From: Akkermansiaceae bacterium
GTDB taxonomy: Bacteria > Verrucomicrobiota > Verrucomicrobiia > Verrucomicrobiales > Akkermansiaceae
NCBI GenBank assembly: GCA_011524615.1
Contig: WTJZ01000132.1
Span: forward strand, 1 to 15,191
Direction: 5' to 3'
DNA: 15,191 bases
Shown: positions 7,984-14,278 of the stretch, one piece after another
Numbering within the stretch: the stretch's first letter is position 1
Layout of the letters: each line of letters opens with the position of its first letter
Made by a program: the position numbers and the translations under genes
The notes under the pieces: model-generated
Seen by the model: only the letters and a program-made list of their open reading frames with translations
Databases searched by the model: none
Told to the model about the DNA's origin: nothing

Positions 7984-8922
7984 CTATGCCGGAATGATAG
8001 TCTCTAAATACTCCGTATCAGCAGTAGCCCGTAACGGAGATGCGCCTACCGGCATGAGGAAAAAGTCGCCCGCCACAAAGGTCTTCCCCTCCACGGAGTT
8101 TAACTGGCCAGACACAACGGTAAAAATCGCAAACCTCCCGTCTACATGCGGTCTCACCTCTTCATTAGCATCAGCGTGACGGTGATCCACCTTGAAGTAC
8201 TCACAGTCTGAGATCTTAGTACACGTCGGAGGCTCTAAGACAGGAGTCACGTCGTCAAAGTCGATACACATCATCGACTCTCTCACATGGAGGTCACGAG
8301 GCTTCCCGTTCAGCCCTACGCGGTTCCAGTCGTAGACTCGATAAGTCGTATCAGAATTCTGCTGGATCTCATAGATCAGGATCCCCGCCCCAATCGCGTG
8401 CAAACGGCCCGACTCAATATGAATGGATTCCCCTGTCTTCGCGTCGATCGAGTGAATCTGTTCTTCTACGGTTCCATCAAGGATCGCTTGCTCGAAGGAC
8501 TCCTTAGTTACCCCCGCCTCTACTCCGACATAGAGCTTAGCATCTGGTTCTGCATCAGCAATGAACCACATCTCCGTCTTTGGCTCTCCTCCGAGAGCAT
8601 CAGCTTGCTCCTGAGGTGGGTGTACCTGCACTGAGAGATCGCTCTGCGCATCGAGAATCTTAATCAAGAGAGGGAAGCGGTCACAATCTGGCATATCCTT
8701 CCCAAAGACCTCTTCTCTGTACTCATTCCATAAGGTGTTCAATGTTGCGCCATCATACTTCCCGCCAGTCACGACGGACTGCGCTTCCTGCCGGTCTGTC
8801 ATCTCCCAGGATTCGCCATAGGGCACATCCTGCGACGGAAGTTGCCGTTGGTACACGGACTCTAAAGATCTACCGCCCCAGACGCGCTCCATATAATGTG
8901 GGTGAAAGATGATTGGCTCCAT
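7984..8922 (-). CDS. manA: Mannose-6-phosphate isomerase, class I (short, Bacillus-type)
   Basis: 312 residues, the length of the short bacterial type I enzymes. It interconverts fructose-6-phosphate and mannose-6-phosphate, feeding nucleotide-sugar and mannose metabolism. The zinc site is complete: Q99 and H101 in LSVQVHPP, E117 in PKTEMW and H175 in GRLHAIG. R195 in TTYRVYDW is the expected catalytic arginine. The C-terminal cupin-like domain ends in LETIIPA. No Shine-Dalgarno sequence precedes ATG 8922. The gene lies 62 bases downstream of the NasS/NrtA-like gene, in the same direction. Confidence 0.94.
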   Translation of the reverse strand: MEPIIFHPHYMERVWGGRSLESVYQRQLPSQDVPYGESWEMTDRQEAQSVVTGGKYDGATLNTLWNEYREEVFGKDMPDCDRFPLLIKILDAQSDLSVQVHPPQEQADALGGEPKTEMWFIADAEPDAKLYVGVEAGVTKESFEQAILDGTVEEQIHSIDAKTGESIHIESGRLHAIGAGILIYEIQQNSDTTYRVYDWNRVGLNGKPRDLHVRESMMCIDFDDVTPVLEPPTCTKISDCEYFKVDHRHADANEEVRPHVDGRFAIFTVVSGQLNSVEGKTFVAGDFFLMPVGASPLRATADTEYLETIIPA

Positions 8923-8984
8923 TTGACAACCACGATCACAAATCTGACTAAAAAGTCAATCCTTTTCTTCAATACTTTTACCTT

Positions 8985-10001
8985 TTAAAACAGGACTTCT
9001 GAATTCATTATCTGTCCAGTAGCAATAATCTTTTTCCTAAATAAGCCTGCTTCTTTTAATCCTTTTAGAACCCATTGCTCTTTTTCTGAAGTTGGCGTGT
9101 TAGTCTCTCCTCCAGAGAAAGTATGTAAAAATTGCATCTCCCCTTCTTGGTTTTTGAACTGTCGGGTGAGGCATGTCTCAATCTCAGCTCCAGATAACTG
9201 CATCGCTGGCGAAGCACAGAGAGTTTGAATCAATTGATCTCTATAGGCTTCACTATCACATAACTCCAGAGCCTCTAAGAGAGCCTTACCGATAGATTTC
9301 ACCGCATCATGGTGATAATCCATGGTTCTCTTTGGAACCGCGAGCACCTTCTCTGGGTGATTCGTATTGAGAGAGATGGAGTCTCCGACAATCCATCCTG
9401 ACCCATTGGCCTCCGCCTGCGTACCCCATGGTTCTCCCGCACAGAACCCATCGATCATTCCCTTCTCTAGTAAGTCAGGGAAGAGCTGCGGCGGAAGGAA
9501 TACAATATCGATCTCACTAATAAAGTTCTTCAAATGCTTCGACAACCATTGGAACAACAAGATCAGGTGGGACGAATACGGGTTAACGGTAGCAAAGGTC
9601 CACTTACGCCCATTTGGCTCAGCTCTCTCATTCAGCGTGGCAGCGAGCAACTCAGGATTACTAAACATCTCCTTCGTCACACTCTTAGTGAGAGTAATAG
9701 TATTACCATTAGCATTCATAATGAGAGGTATTGACATCGAGGTCTGATAACATCCCACTCCATTATGCATAGCGTATGGCAGACCTAGTAAGGTAGACGC
9801 CATATCGAGTTCCTTATGGATTAGCTTATCACGCACAGTAGCCCAGCCAACCTCCTCACTCAGGGTCACGTGTACCCCATGCTTCTCAAATAATCCTTCC
9901 TTCTCAGCTACCAGTAATGGAGCACTGTCGATAAGTGGAACATAACCAATCTTGAGGGTATAATTGAGAGGGTCAAAAGCCATACTTTTCATCTCAAGCA
10001 T
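8985..10001 (-). CDS. NrtA/NasS/CmpA-family solute-binding protein without signal peptide
   Basis: About 338 residues of the nitrate/bicarbonate-binding family. Landmarks (numbered from a TTG at 10013): LKIGYVPLIDSAPLLVAE (20-37), EEVGWATVRDK (53-63), NPYSSHL (144-150), PPQLFPDLLEKGMIDGFCAGEPW (174-196). The N terminus is short and polar (MLEMKSMAFDPLNYTL) with no hydrophobic export segment, lipobox or TAT motif, so the protein is predicted to be cytoplasmic. That is the property of NasS, the nitrate/nitrite sensor, as opposed to the exported NrtA. No permease, ATPase or NasT-like ANTAR protein is adjacent; instead a LysR gene diverges from it. Start candidates are ATG 10001, 9992 and 9983. 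The 3' end is AT-rich (18 of 60 G+C at 9001-9060). Ligand identity is unknown: nitrate, nitrite, bicarbonate or another small anion. Confidence 0.85.
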   Translation of the reverse strand: MLEMKSMAFDPLNYTLKIGYVPLIDSAPLLVAEKEGLFEKHGVHVTLSEEVGWATVRDKLIHKELDMASTLLGLPYAMHNGVGCYQTSMSIPLIMNANGNTITLTKSVTKEMFSNPELLAATLNERAEPNGRKWTFATVNPYSSHLILLFQWLSKHLKNFISEIDIVFLPPQLFPDLLEKGMIDGFCAGEPWGTQAEANGSGWIVGDSISLNTNHPEKVLAVPKRTMDYHHDAVKSIGKALLEALELCDSEAYRDQLIQTLCASPAMQLSGAEIETCLTRQFKNQEGEMQFLHTFSGGETNTPTSEKEQWVLKGLKEAGLFRKKIIATGQIMNSEVLF

Positions 10002-10027
10002 GAGCCATGCCAATTAAAATTCTTATT

Positions 10028-10044
10028 TTGGCACACGTCTTGCT
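10028..10044 (+). promoter_or_regulatory. Candidate sigma-54 (-24/-12) promoter for the LysR gene
   Basis: TTGGCACACGTCTTGCT matches the sigma-54 consensus YTGGCACG-N4-TTGCW at every position except the G after TGGCAC and the following R. The GG (10030-10031) and GC (10042-10043) are separated by exactly 10 bases, the required spacing. It points toward the LysR start, with a predicted transcription start near 10055, only about 11 bases before the ATG. The match is in the sequence; function is inferred. Confidence 0.55.
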
Positions 10045-10051
10045 AGTTGAA

Positions 10052-10068
10052 CATGAATATTTATCATG
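10052..10068. promoter_or_regulatory. Inverted repeat with LysR-type T-N11-A spacing, overlapping the lysR start codon
   Basis: CATGA-N7-TCATG is a 17-bp dyad with perfect 5-bp arms that contains the T-N11-A spacing typical of LysR-family binding sites. The ATG of the right arm is the lysR start codon, and the left arm covers the predicted sigma-54 transcription start, so binding here would fit autorepression. It could also affect the divergent solute-binding gene 51 bases away. Confidence 0.45.
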
Positions 10069-10977
10069 AGTCCCTACCCTGACATTAGACAAATGCGCGC
10101 CTTTCTTTCTGTGGCGGAGACGAACAGCTTCACAAAAGCTGCCCAACTCATGAACCTCACTCAGTCTGCGATCTCGCACTCTATTAAGAGTCTAGAAGAG
10201 CAGCTCGGTGTATGTCTGATCGAACGATCCGGCAAGAGACTCTCCATCACACAAGACGGGACGATCTACCTTGCTCGATGTCAGAAGGTCATCAGGGAAC
10301 TAGAACTCGCCCACCAAGAACTCACCAACCTCAAGCAATGGAGTCAGGGACGTATCCGGATCGGCGCGACCCACTCGATGGTGAAGTACGTCCTACCGGG
10401 AGTGCTCCGTGAATTCAGAGATTGCTTCCCTAGATGTGAGGTAGTCGTCACAACTGGTGACTCAGCGACTCTGATCCAAAAACTCGACAATGCCGAGATT
10501 GACTACGCCTTCGGGATGAAGTCTAAGCACCCTAGTTGGTGTCAATACGAACAACTCTTCTCCGATGAAATGGGCTTCGCGATCTCCTCAGCACACCCAT
10601 GGGCACAACTCTCAGAAGTACCCTCGACCGACCTACAGGACGACAACTTCCTCGTCTACGGAAAGTCCAGTGAAACCTTCCGCCTCATCCGTGAGCAGGT
10701 AGAGAAGCTAGGCATCAAACTCAAGATCTCCATGAACCTCGATGACATGGAAGCGATCAAAGAGATGGCCAAGATCGGACTAGGAGTAGGTATCGTCGCC
10801 CCATGGGTCGCCAAACGCGAACTCGAAACAGGGGAACTCTCCTTCGTCAAATGCTCAGGCATCGACATCAAACGTGACTGGGGAGTGTACTACCACGATA
10901 TGAAGAAGCGTACTCTACCGGAAGCCACCTTCCTAGGAATCTCTCGCCTCGTCTGCCGAGGTGCTCATATGCGATAG
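10066..10977 (+). CDS. LysR family transcriptional regulator
   Basis: 303 residues, the standard length. A winged helix-turn-helix lies at about residues 4-62 (FTKAAQLMNLTQSAISHSIKS) followed by the linker helix and a two-lobed effector-binding domain (about 92-295, starting GRIRIGATHSMVKYVLP). It binds DNA as an oligomer and responds to a small inducer that is not predictable from sequence. It diverges from the NrtA/NasS-like gene across about 64 bases, a layout like cmpR-cmpA (bicarbonate) in cyanobacteria, where the LysR protein controls the binding-protein operon. The likely targets are therefore its own gene and the divergent gene. No Shine-Dalgarno sequence is present. Transcription ends in the shared terminator near 11109-11141. 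Confidence 0.93.
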   Translation: MSPYPDIRQMRAFLSVAETNSFTKAAQLMNLTQSAISHSIKSLEEQLGVCLIERSGKRLSITQDGTIYLARCQKVIRELELAHQELTNLKQWSQGRIRIGATHSMVKYVLPGVLREFRDCFPRCEVVVTTGDSATLIQKLDNAEIDYAFGMKSKHPSWCQYEQLFSDEMGFAISSAHPWAQLSEVPSTDLQDDNFLVYGKSSETFRLIREQVEKLGIKLKISMNLDDMEAIKEMAKIGLGVGIVAPWVAKRELETGELSFVKCSGIDIKRDWGVYYHDMKKRTLPEATFLGISRLVCRGAHMR

Positions 10978-11108
10978 TATCCTACCGAGCAGTTTGATTA
11001 TAGAGGTGATTGCACTCTCCTTTCACCTCCAAGAAAGCGCTTATTTCGTGTCATTCCGCATTTTCCGCGGTTGACTCTAAATGAGGTAAGAGGATTTCCC
11101 CTCTCACG

Positions 11109-11141
11109 AAAAAAGCCTAGGAACTGATCCCTAGGCTTTTT
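11109..11141. terminator. Bidirectional intrinsic terminator between lysR and the azurin-like gene
   Basis: A6, stem GCCTAGG, loop AACTGATC, stem CCTAGGC, then T5. The A and T tracts extend the pairing, and either strand reads as a terminator. It lies between two convergent genes. Confidence 0.9.
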
Positions 11142-11165
11142 GCTATGTTGATATCAGAGAAAAAA

Positions 11166-11648
11166 TTACTTCACTGTCATGATTCCCTTCATAATCGAGA
11201 AGTGACCAGGGAATGAGCAGAGGAATGGGTATTCGCCAGCTTCTGTTGGAGTGAACGTAAGTGCTTCTTCTTCACCAGGTCCGAGAACCTTAGTAGATGC
11301 TACTACGAGAGCCTTGTTCGTGTCATCTTGTGGGATGTATTCTGTTGTCGTTGCAGACATCGCAGCCATTGCGAAACTCGCCAGGTCTGAACCAGGCTTA
11401 AGGATCACGAGGTTGTGGCCCATTGCTGTCTTAGGGAGGTTACCTCCGTTTTTGAATGTAACTGTGATTTCTTCACCCGCCTTGGCTTCGAAAGCAGTTA
11501 CGTCAAATTGCATGGTGTCACCACCGGTGATAACTACGGCCTCAGCCTTCTCATGTTTGTGATCTTTACAACCACAGTCACATGCAGATGCGAATGTCGC
11601 ACCCGCTACGAAGAGAGAAAGCACTGAATTTCTGAGTGTGTTTGTCAT
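11166..11648 (-). CDS. Azurin-like periplasmic blue copper protein
   Basis: 160 residues. A signal peptide (about 1-22) is followed by a mature protein of the azurin/auracyanin fold. The type 1 copper site is complete: H78 in MGHNL, then C144-x4-H149-x3-M153 in LCSFPGHFSIMKG. Such proteins shuttle single electrons in the periplasm, for example to respiratory oxidases or denitrification enzymes. Unusually, the mature N terminus carries C23-D-C25-G-C27-K-D-H30-K-H32, which looks like an extra metal-binding tag; C23 could also be a lipidated cysteine, although the preceding ASA lacks the usual hydrophobic -3 residue. Start ATG 11648 has no Shine-Dalgarno sequence. It is monocistronic, convergent with lysR and divergent from parC. 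Confidence 0.92.
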   Translation of the reverse strand: MTNTLRNSVLSLFVAGATFASACDCGCKDHKHEKAEAVVITGGDTMQFDVTAFEAKAGEEITVTFKNGGNLPKTAMGHNLVILKPGSDLASFAMAAMSATTTEYIPQDDTNKALVVASTKVLGPGEEEALTFTPTEAGEYPFLCSFPGHFSIMKGIMTVK

Positions 11649-11737
11649 ATGTCATGAAACGTAGCACTACTTTCGAATATTCAAAGAAAAATGATGAATG
11701 GATAAACTTATGAGGATTATGATCAATAGTGTTCCGC

Positions 11738-11786
11738 TTGACTTATTGTGTTCATTCGCTAACGTCTTTCGAGAAGGCGTGTTAGC
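11738..11786 (+). promoter_or_regulatory. Possible promoter and stem-loop upstream of parC
   Basis: The 197-bp gap between the azurin-like gene and parC has no credible gene. It holds a TTGACT at 11738-11743 that could be a -35 box, with only a poor -10 (TAACGT) 16 bases later, and an imperfect stem-loop at 11758-11786 (GCTAAC ... GTTAGC outer arms, CTT/AAG inner pairs) without a T run. Promoters for both divergent genes must lie here, but I cannot place them firmly. Confidence 0.25.
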
Positions 11787-11845
11787 ATTCCTGCTGAACG
11801 AGCAAGCCTCACCCTCATGCCCCGAACCCTGAACCACCCAGCAAC

Positions 11846-13813
11846 GTGCAAGAAGATGTCCCCACTACTCTAGACGGAATGTATTCCGACTACTTTCTCG
11901 ACTATGCGAGTTACGTGATCCTTGAGCGAGCCGTTCCGCACATTGGGGATGGACTCAAGCCCGTACAACGCCGAATTCTACATTCGTTAAAGGAGAAGGA
12001 TGATGGTCGATATAATAAGGTCGCGAATATCGTCGGGCACACTATGCAGTACCACCCTCATGGAGATGCCGCGATTGGGGATGCGATCATCGGGCTAGGC
12101 CAAAAGGACCTGCTCATCGATACGCAGGGAAACTGGGGAAACACGCTCACAGGTGACCGCGCTGCAGCCCCTCGATACATCGAGGCCCGTCTCACGCCGT
12201 TTGCCAAAGAAGTCTCCTTCAACCATAAGACCACAGAATGGACGGTCTCCTATGATGGACGTAATAAGGAACCCGTTACGCTCCCCATGAAGTTCCCTCT
12301 CCTCCTCGCCCAGGGCGTGGAAGGAATCGCAGTGGGGCTGGCATGCAAGATCCTCCCTCATAACTTCATAGAACTGATCGATGCCTCTATTTGTCATCTG
12401 CGGAAACAACCATTCGAGCTCTACCCTGACTTCCCCACTGGAGGAATAGCGGACATATCCGACTACAAGGACGGCCTCAGAGGGGGCAAGGTCAGAGTTC
12501 GAGCCAAGATCGAGATCGAGAAAGGAAAGATCCTACGTATCAGAGACGTCCCATTTGGGGTCACTACTTCCTCTCTGCAGGATTCGATCGTCTCCGCTAA
12601 TGAAAAGGGCAAGATTAAGATCTCACGTGTAGACGACCTCACAGCGGAGACCGCCGACATCCAGGTCACGCTCCCTACCGGATCAGACATGGAGGGCACC
12701 CGAGACGCGCTCTATGCCTTCACTGACTGTGAGGTCTCCATCTCTCCGAATGCCTGCATTATCGAAGACGGCAAACCACAATTCATCGGAGTCTCAGAAA
12801 TACTCCGACGCTGTACCGACCAGACCAAGGCACTGCTCAAGCTCGAGCTCGAGATTCATCTCGGAGAACTCCATGATAAGTGGCACTTCTCTTCACTGGA
12901 AAAGATCTTCATCGAGAACCGCATCTATCGCGACATCGAGGAATGTGAGACCTGGGAGGCAGTCCTCAAGGCCATTGATACTGGTCTAGAGCCCCATAAG
13001 CCACTCCTACGTCGTGAGGTAACAGAAGATGATATCATCCGTCTCACGGAAATCAGGATCAAACGTATATCCAAGTTCGATGCCTTTAAGGCTGACGAAG
13101 AGATTAACAAACTCGAGAAAGACATCGAGCAAACAGAAAAACATATCCGAAACCTGACCAGATACACGATCAGGTATTACGAAAACTTAAAGAAAAAGTT
13201 CGGACCTGGAAAAGAACGTAAGACAGAGCTGGCTACCTTTGGAAAAGTCGATCGATCACAGGTCGCACTAGCGACTGAGATGCTCTATCTCGACCCTAAG
13301 TTAGGATTTGCGGGGTACTCGACTACCCTTAAGAAGGAAGGCAAAGAAATCGAAAAATGCTCTAAGCTGGACGACATCATTTGGATCACCTCGAATGGTA
13401 AATTAACAATTGATAAAGTCGGGGAGAAGACCTTCGTTGGTAAAAACCCAACACATCTCTCTCTCTACCGAAAGGATCAAGCAAAGTACTACTGTATCAT
13501 CTATAGAGACGGGCGTGATGGCTATTCCTACGCCAAGAGGTTTCAAATCGGAGGCACCACTCGAGGGAAAGAATATGACCTCACACAAGGTAAGGCTGGG
13601 TCTAGAATCCTGCATCTCTCCATCTTCGATACCGAGGAAGAGTCCGCCCAGCATCAAGTCACCATTAATTATAAATCAGGCCTCGGATTACGCAATCTCA
13701 GCCAGCAGTTCCGCTTTGGTGATCTAGCGGTCAAAGGACGAGGGGTCAAAGGAAACATCGCAGCCAAAAACGCAATCTCATCCATCACTCGCGGAAAGAA
13801 AGAAGAAGAATGA
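11846..13813 (+). CDS. parC: Topoisomerase IV subunit A, Bacteroidota-like ParC
   Basis: 655 residues of the GyrA/ParC family: DNA breakage-rejoining core with HPHGDAAIGDAI (71-82) and the catalytic tyrosine Y111 in APRYIEARL, a long coiled-coil near residues 395-450 (KRISKFDAFKADEEINKLEK), and a short C-terminal beta-pinwheel region (about 475-640). It acts with ParE to decatenate chromosomes. GQKDLLIDTQGNWGN, GPGKERKTE and KRFQIGGTTRGKEYDLTQG resemble Bacteroidota ParC rather than E. coli GyrA. The residue equivalent to quinolone-site Ser83 of E. coli GyrA is Ala75. GTG 11846 is the first sensible start; an in-frame stop (11795) and no in-frame ATG lie upstream. No parE lies next to it in this window. 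Its TGA overlaps the next ATG (ATGA). Confidence 0.93.
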   Translation: MQEDVPTTLDGMYSDYFLDYASYVILERAVPHIGDGLKPVQRRILHSLKEKDDGRYNKVANIVGHTMQYHPHGDAAIGDAIIGLGQKDLLIDTQGNWGNTLTGDRAAAPRYIEARLTPFAKEVSFNHKTTEWTVSYDGRNKEPVTLPMKFPLLLAQGVEGIAVGLACKILPHNFIELIDASICHLRKQPFELYPDFPTGGIADISDYKDGLRGGKVRVRAKIEIEKGKILRIRDVPFGVTTSSLQDSIVSANEKGKIKISRVDDLTAETADIQVTLPTGSDMEGTRDALYAFTDCEVSISPNACIIEDGKPQFIGVSEILRRCTDQTKALLKLELEIHLGELHDKWHFSSLEKIFIENRIYRDIEECETWEAVLKAIDTGLEPHKPLLRREVTEDDIIRLTEIRIKRISKFDAFKADEEINKLEKDIEQTEKHIRNLTRYTIRYYENLKKKFGPGKERKTELATFGKVDRSQVALATEMLYLDPKLGFAGYSTTLKKEGKEIEKCSKLDDIIWITSNGKLTIDKVGEKTFVGKNPTHLSLYRKDQAKYYCIIYRDGRDGYSYAKRFQIGGTTRGKEYDLTQGKAGSRILHLSIFDTEEESAQHQVTINYKSGLGLRNLSQQFRFGDLAVKGRGVKGNIAAKNAISSITRGKKEEE

Positions 13814-14226
13814 AATCACTACTACTTACCTCACTAGTCGCCATCACAACCTTCCTATGCTCATGCGCAAACATGCCCACCCGTCTAGGTCCTAAGGTTC
13901 TTAAGATCGGTCAGCAGACTACACTCGTAGGCCAAATCAAGCAAATCAAGACGTATGACCAGAATGGGAATACCGTCTATCCCTACTACTTATTCACCAA
14001 GCGACTCATCGCCGTAAGTCCCTCTGGTGCCTACAATCCAGGCGATACGAATAAGATTCTAGACGGGATGGAGATCAAGCTGATCAACGGTGATCAGCGC
14101 ATCCTCTCACAGTACGATGGTCGAGAACTACAGATCGATGGTACAGTCGCCCCGGGTCAAGGACTCTACTGCCTCAAATACGGCTTCTATGTCGAATCGA
14201 TTGCTAACATTCGTTGGAATCAATAA
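13810..14226 (+). CDS. Small putative lipoprotein of unknown function
   Basis: 138 residues. A signal peptide with K2, a hydrophobic core (LLLTSLVAITTF) and lipobox L16-C-S-C19 predicts lipidation at C19 and attachment to a membrane facing the periplasm. The mature part looks all-beta, with blocks VGQIKQIKTYDQNGNTVYPY and GMEIKLINGDQRI and LQIDGTVAPGQGLYCLKYGF; the pattern loosely recalls OB-fold-like periplasmic domains such as DUF4431, but this is only a resemblance. The start codon overlaps the parC stop (ATGA), indicating translational coupling, and an AAGAAAGAAGA run lies just before it. No functional link to ParC is apparent; co-transcription may be incidental. Confidence 0.85.
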   Translation: MKSLLLTSLVAITTFLCSCANMPTRLGPKVLKIGQQTTLVGQIKQIKTYDQNGNTVYPYYLFTKRLIAVSPSGAYNPGDTNKILDGMEIKLINGDQRILSQYDGRELQIDGTVAPGQGLYCLKYGFYVESIANIRWNQ

Positions 14227-14245
14227 GCACGCCACATTACACTTG

Positions 14246-14275
14246 CACTATTGAGCCCTATCAGACTCAATAGTG
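14246..14275. other. Strong hairpin directly before the hydrolase start codon
   Basis: CACTATTGAG, a 10-base loop, then CTCAATAGTG: a perfect 10-bp stem ending three bases before the ATG at 14279. No T run follows, so it is unlikely to be a complete intrinsic terminator; its position would occlude ribosome access. Confidence 0.6.
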
Positions 14276-14278
14276 ACT

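Noticed and set aside
11003..11029. Terminator hairpin (GAGGTGA ... TCACCTC) just after lysR
   Set aside because: Only 7 bp with a 13-base loop and no T run; the better terminator is at 11109-11141.
11758..11786. attC-like recombination site upstream of parC
   Set aside because: The GCTAAC/GTTAGC arms do not fit the RYYYAAC/GTTRRRY core sites, and there is no integrase or cassette structure.
11817..11873. 18-codon open frame starting at an ATG before parC
   Set aside because: It is out of frame with parC, overlaps its start, and has no coding features; treated as chance.
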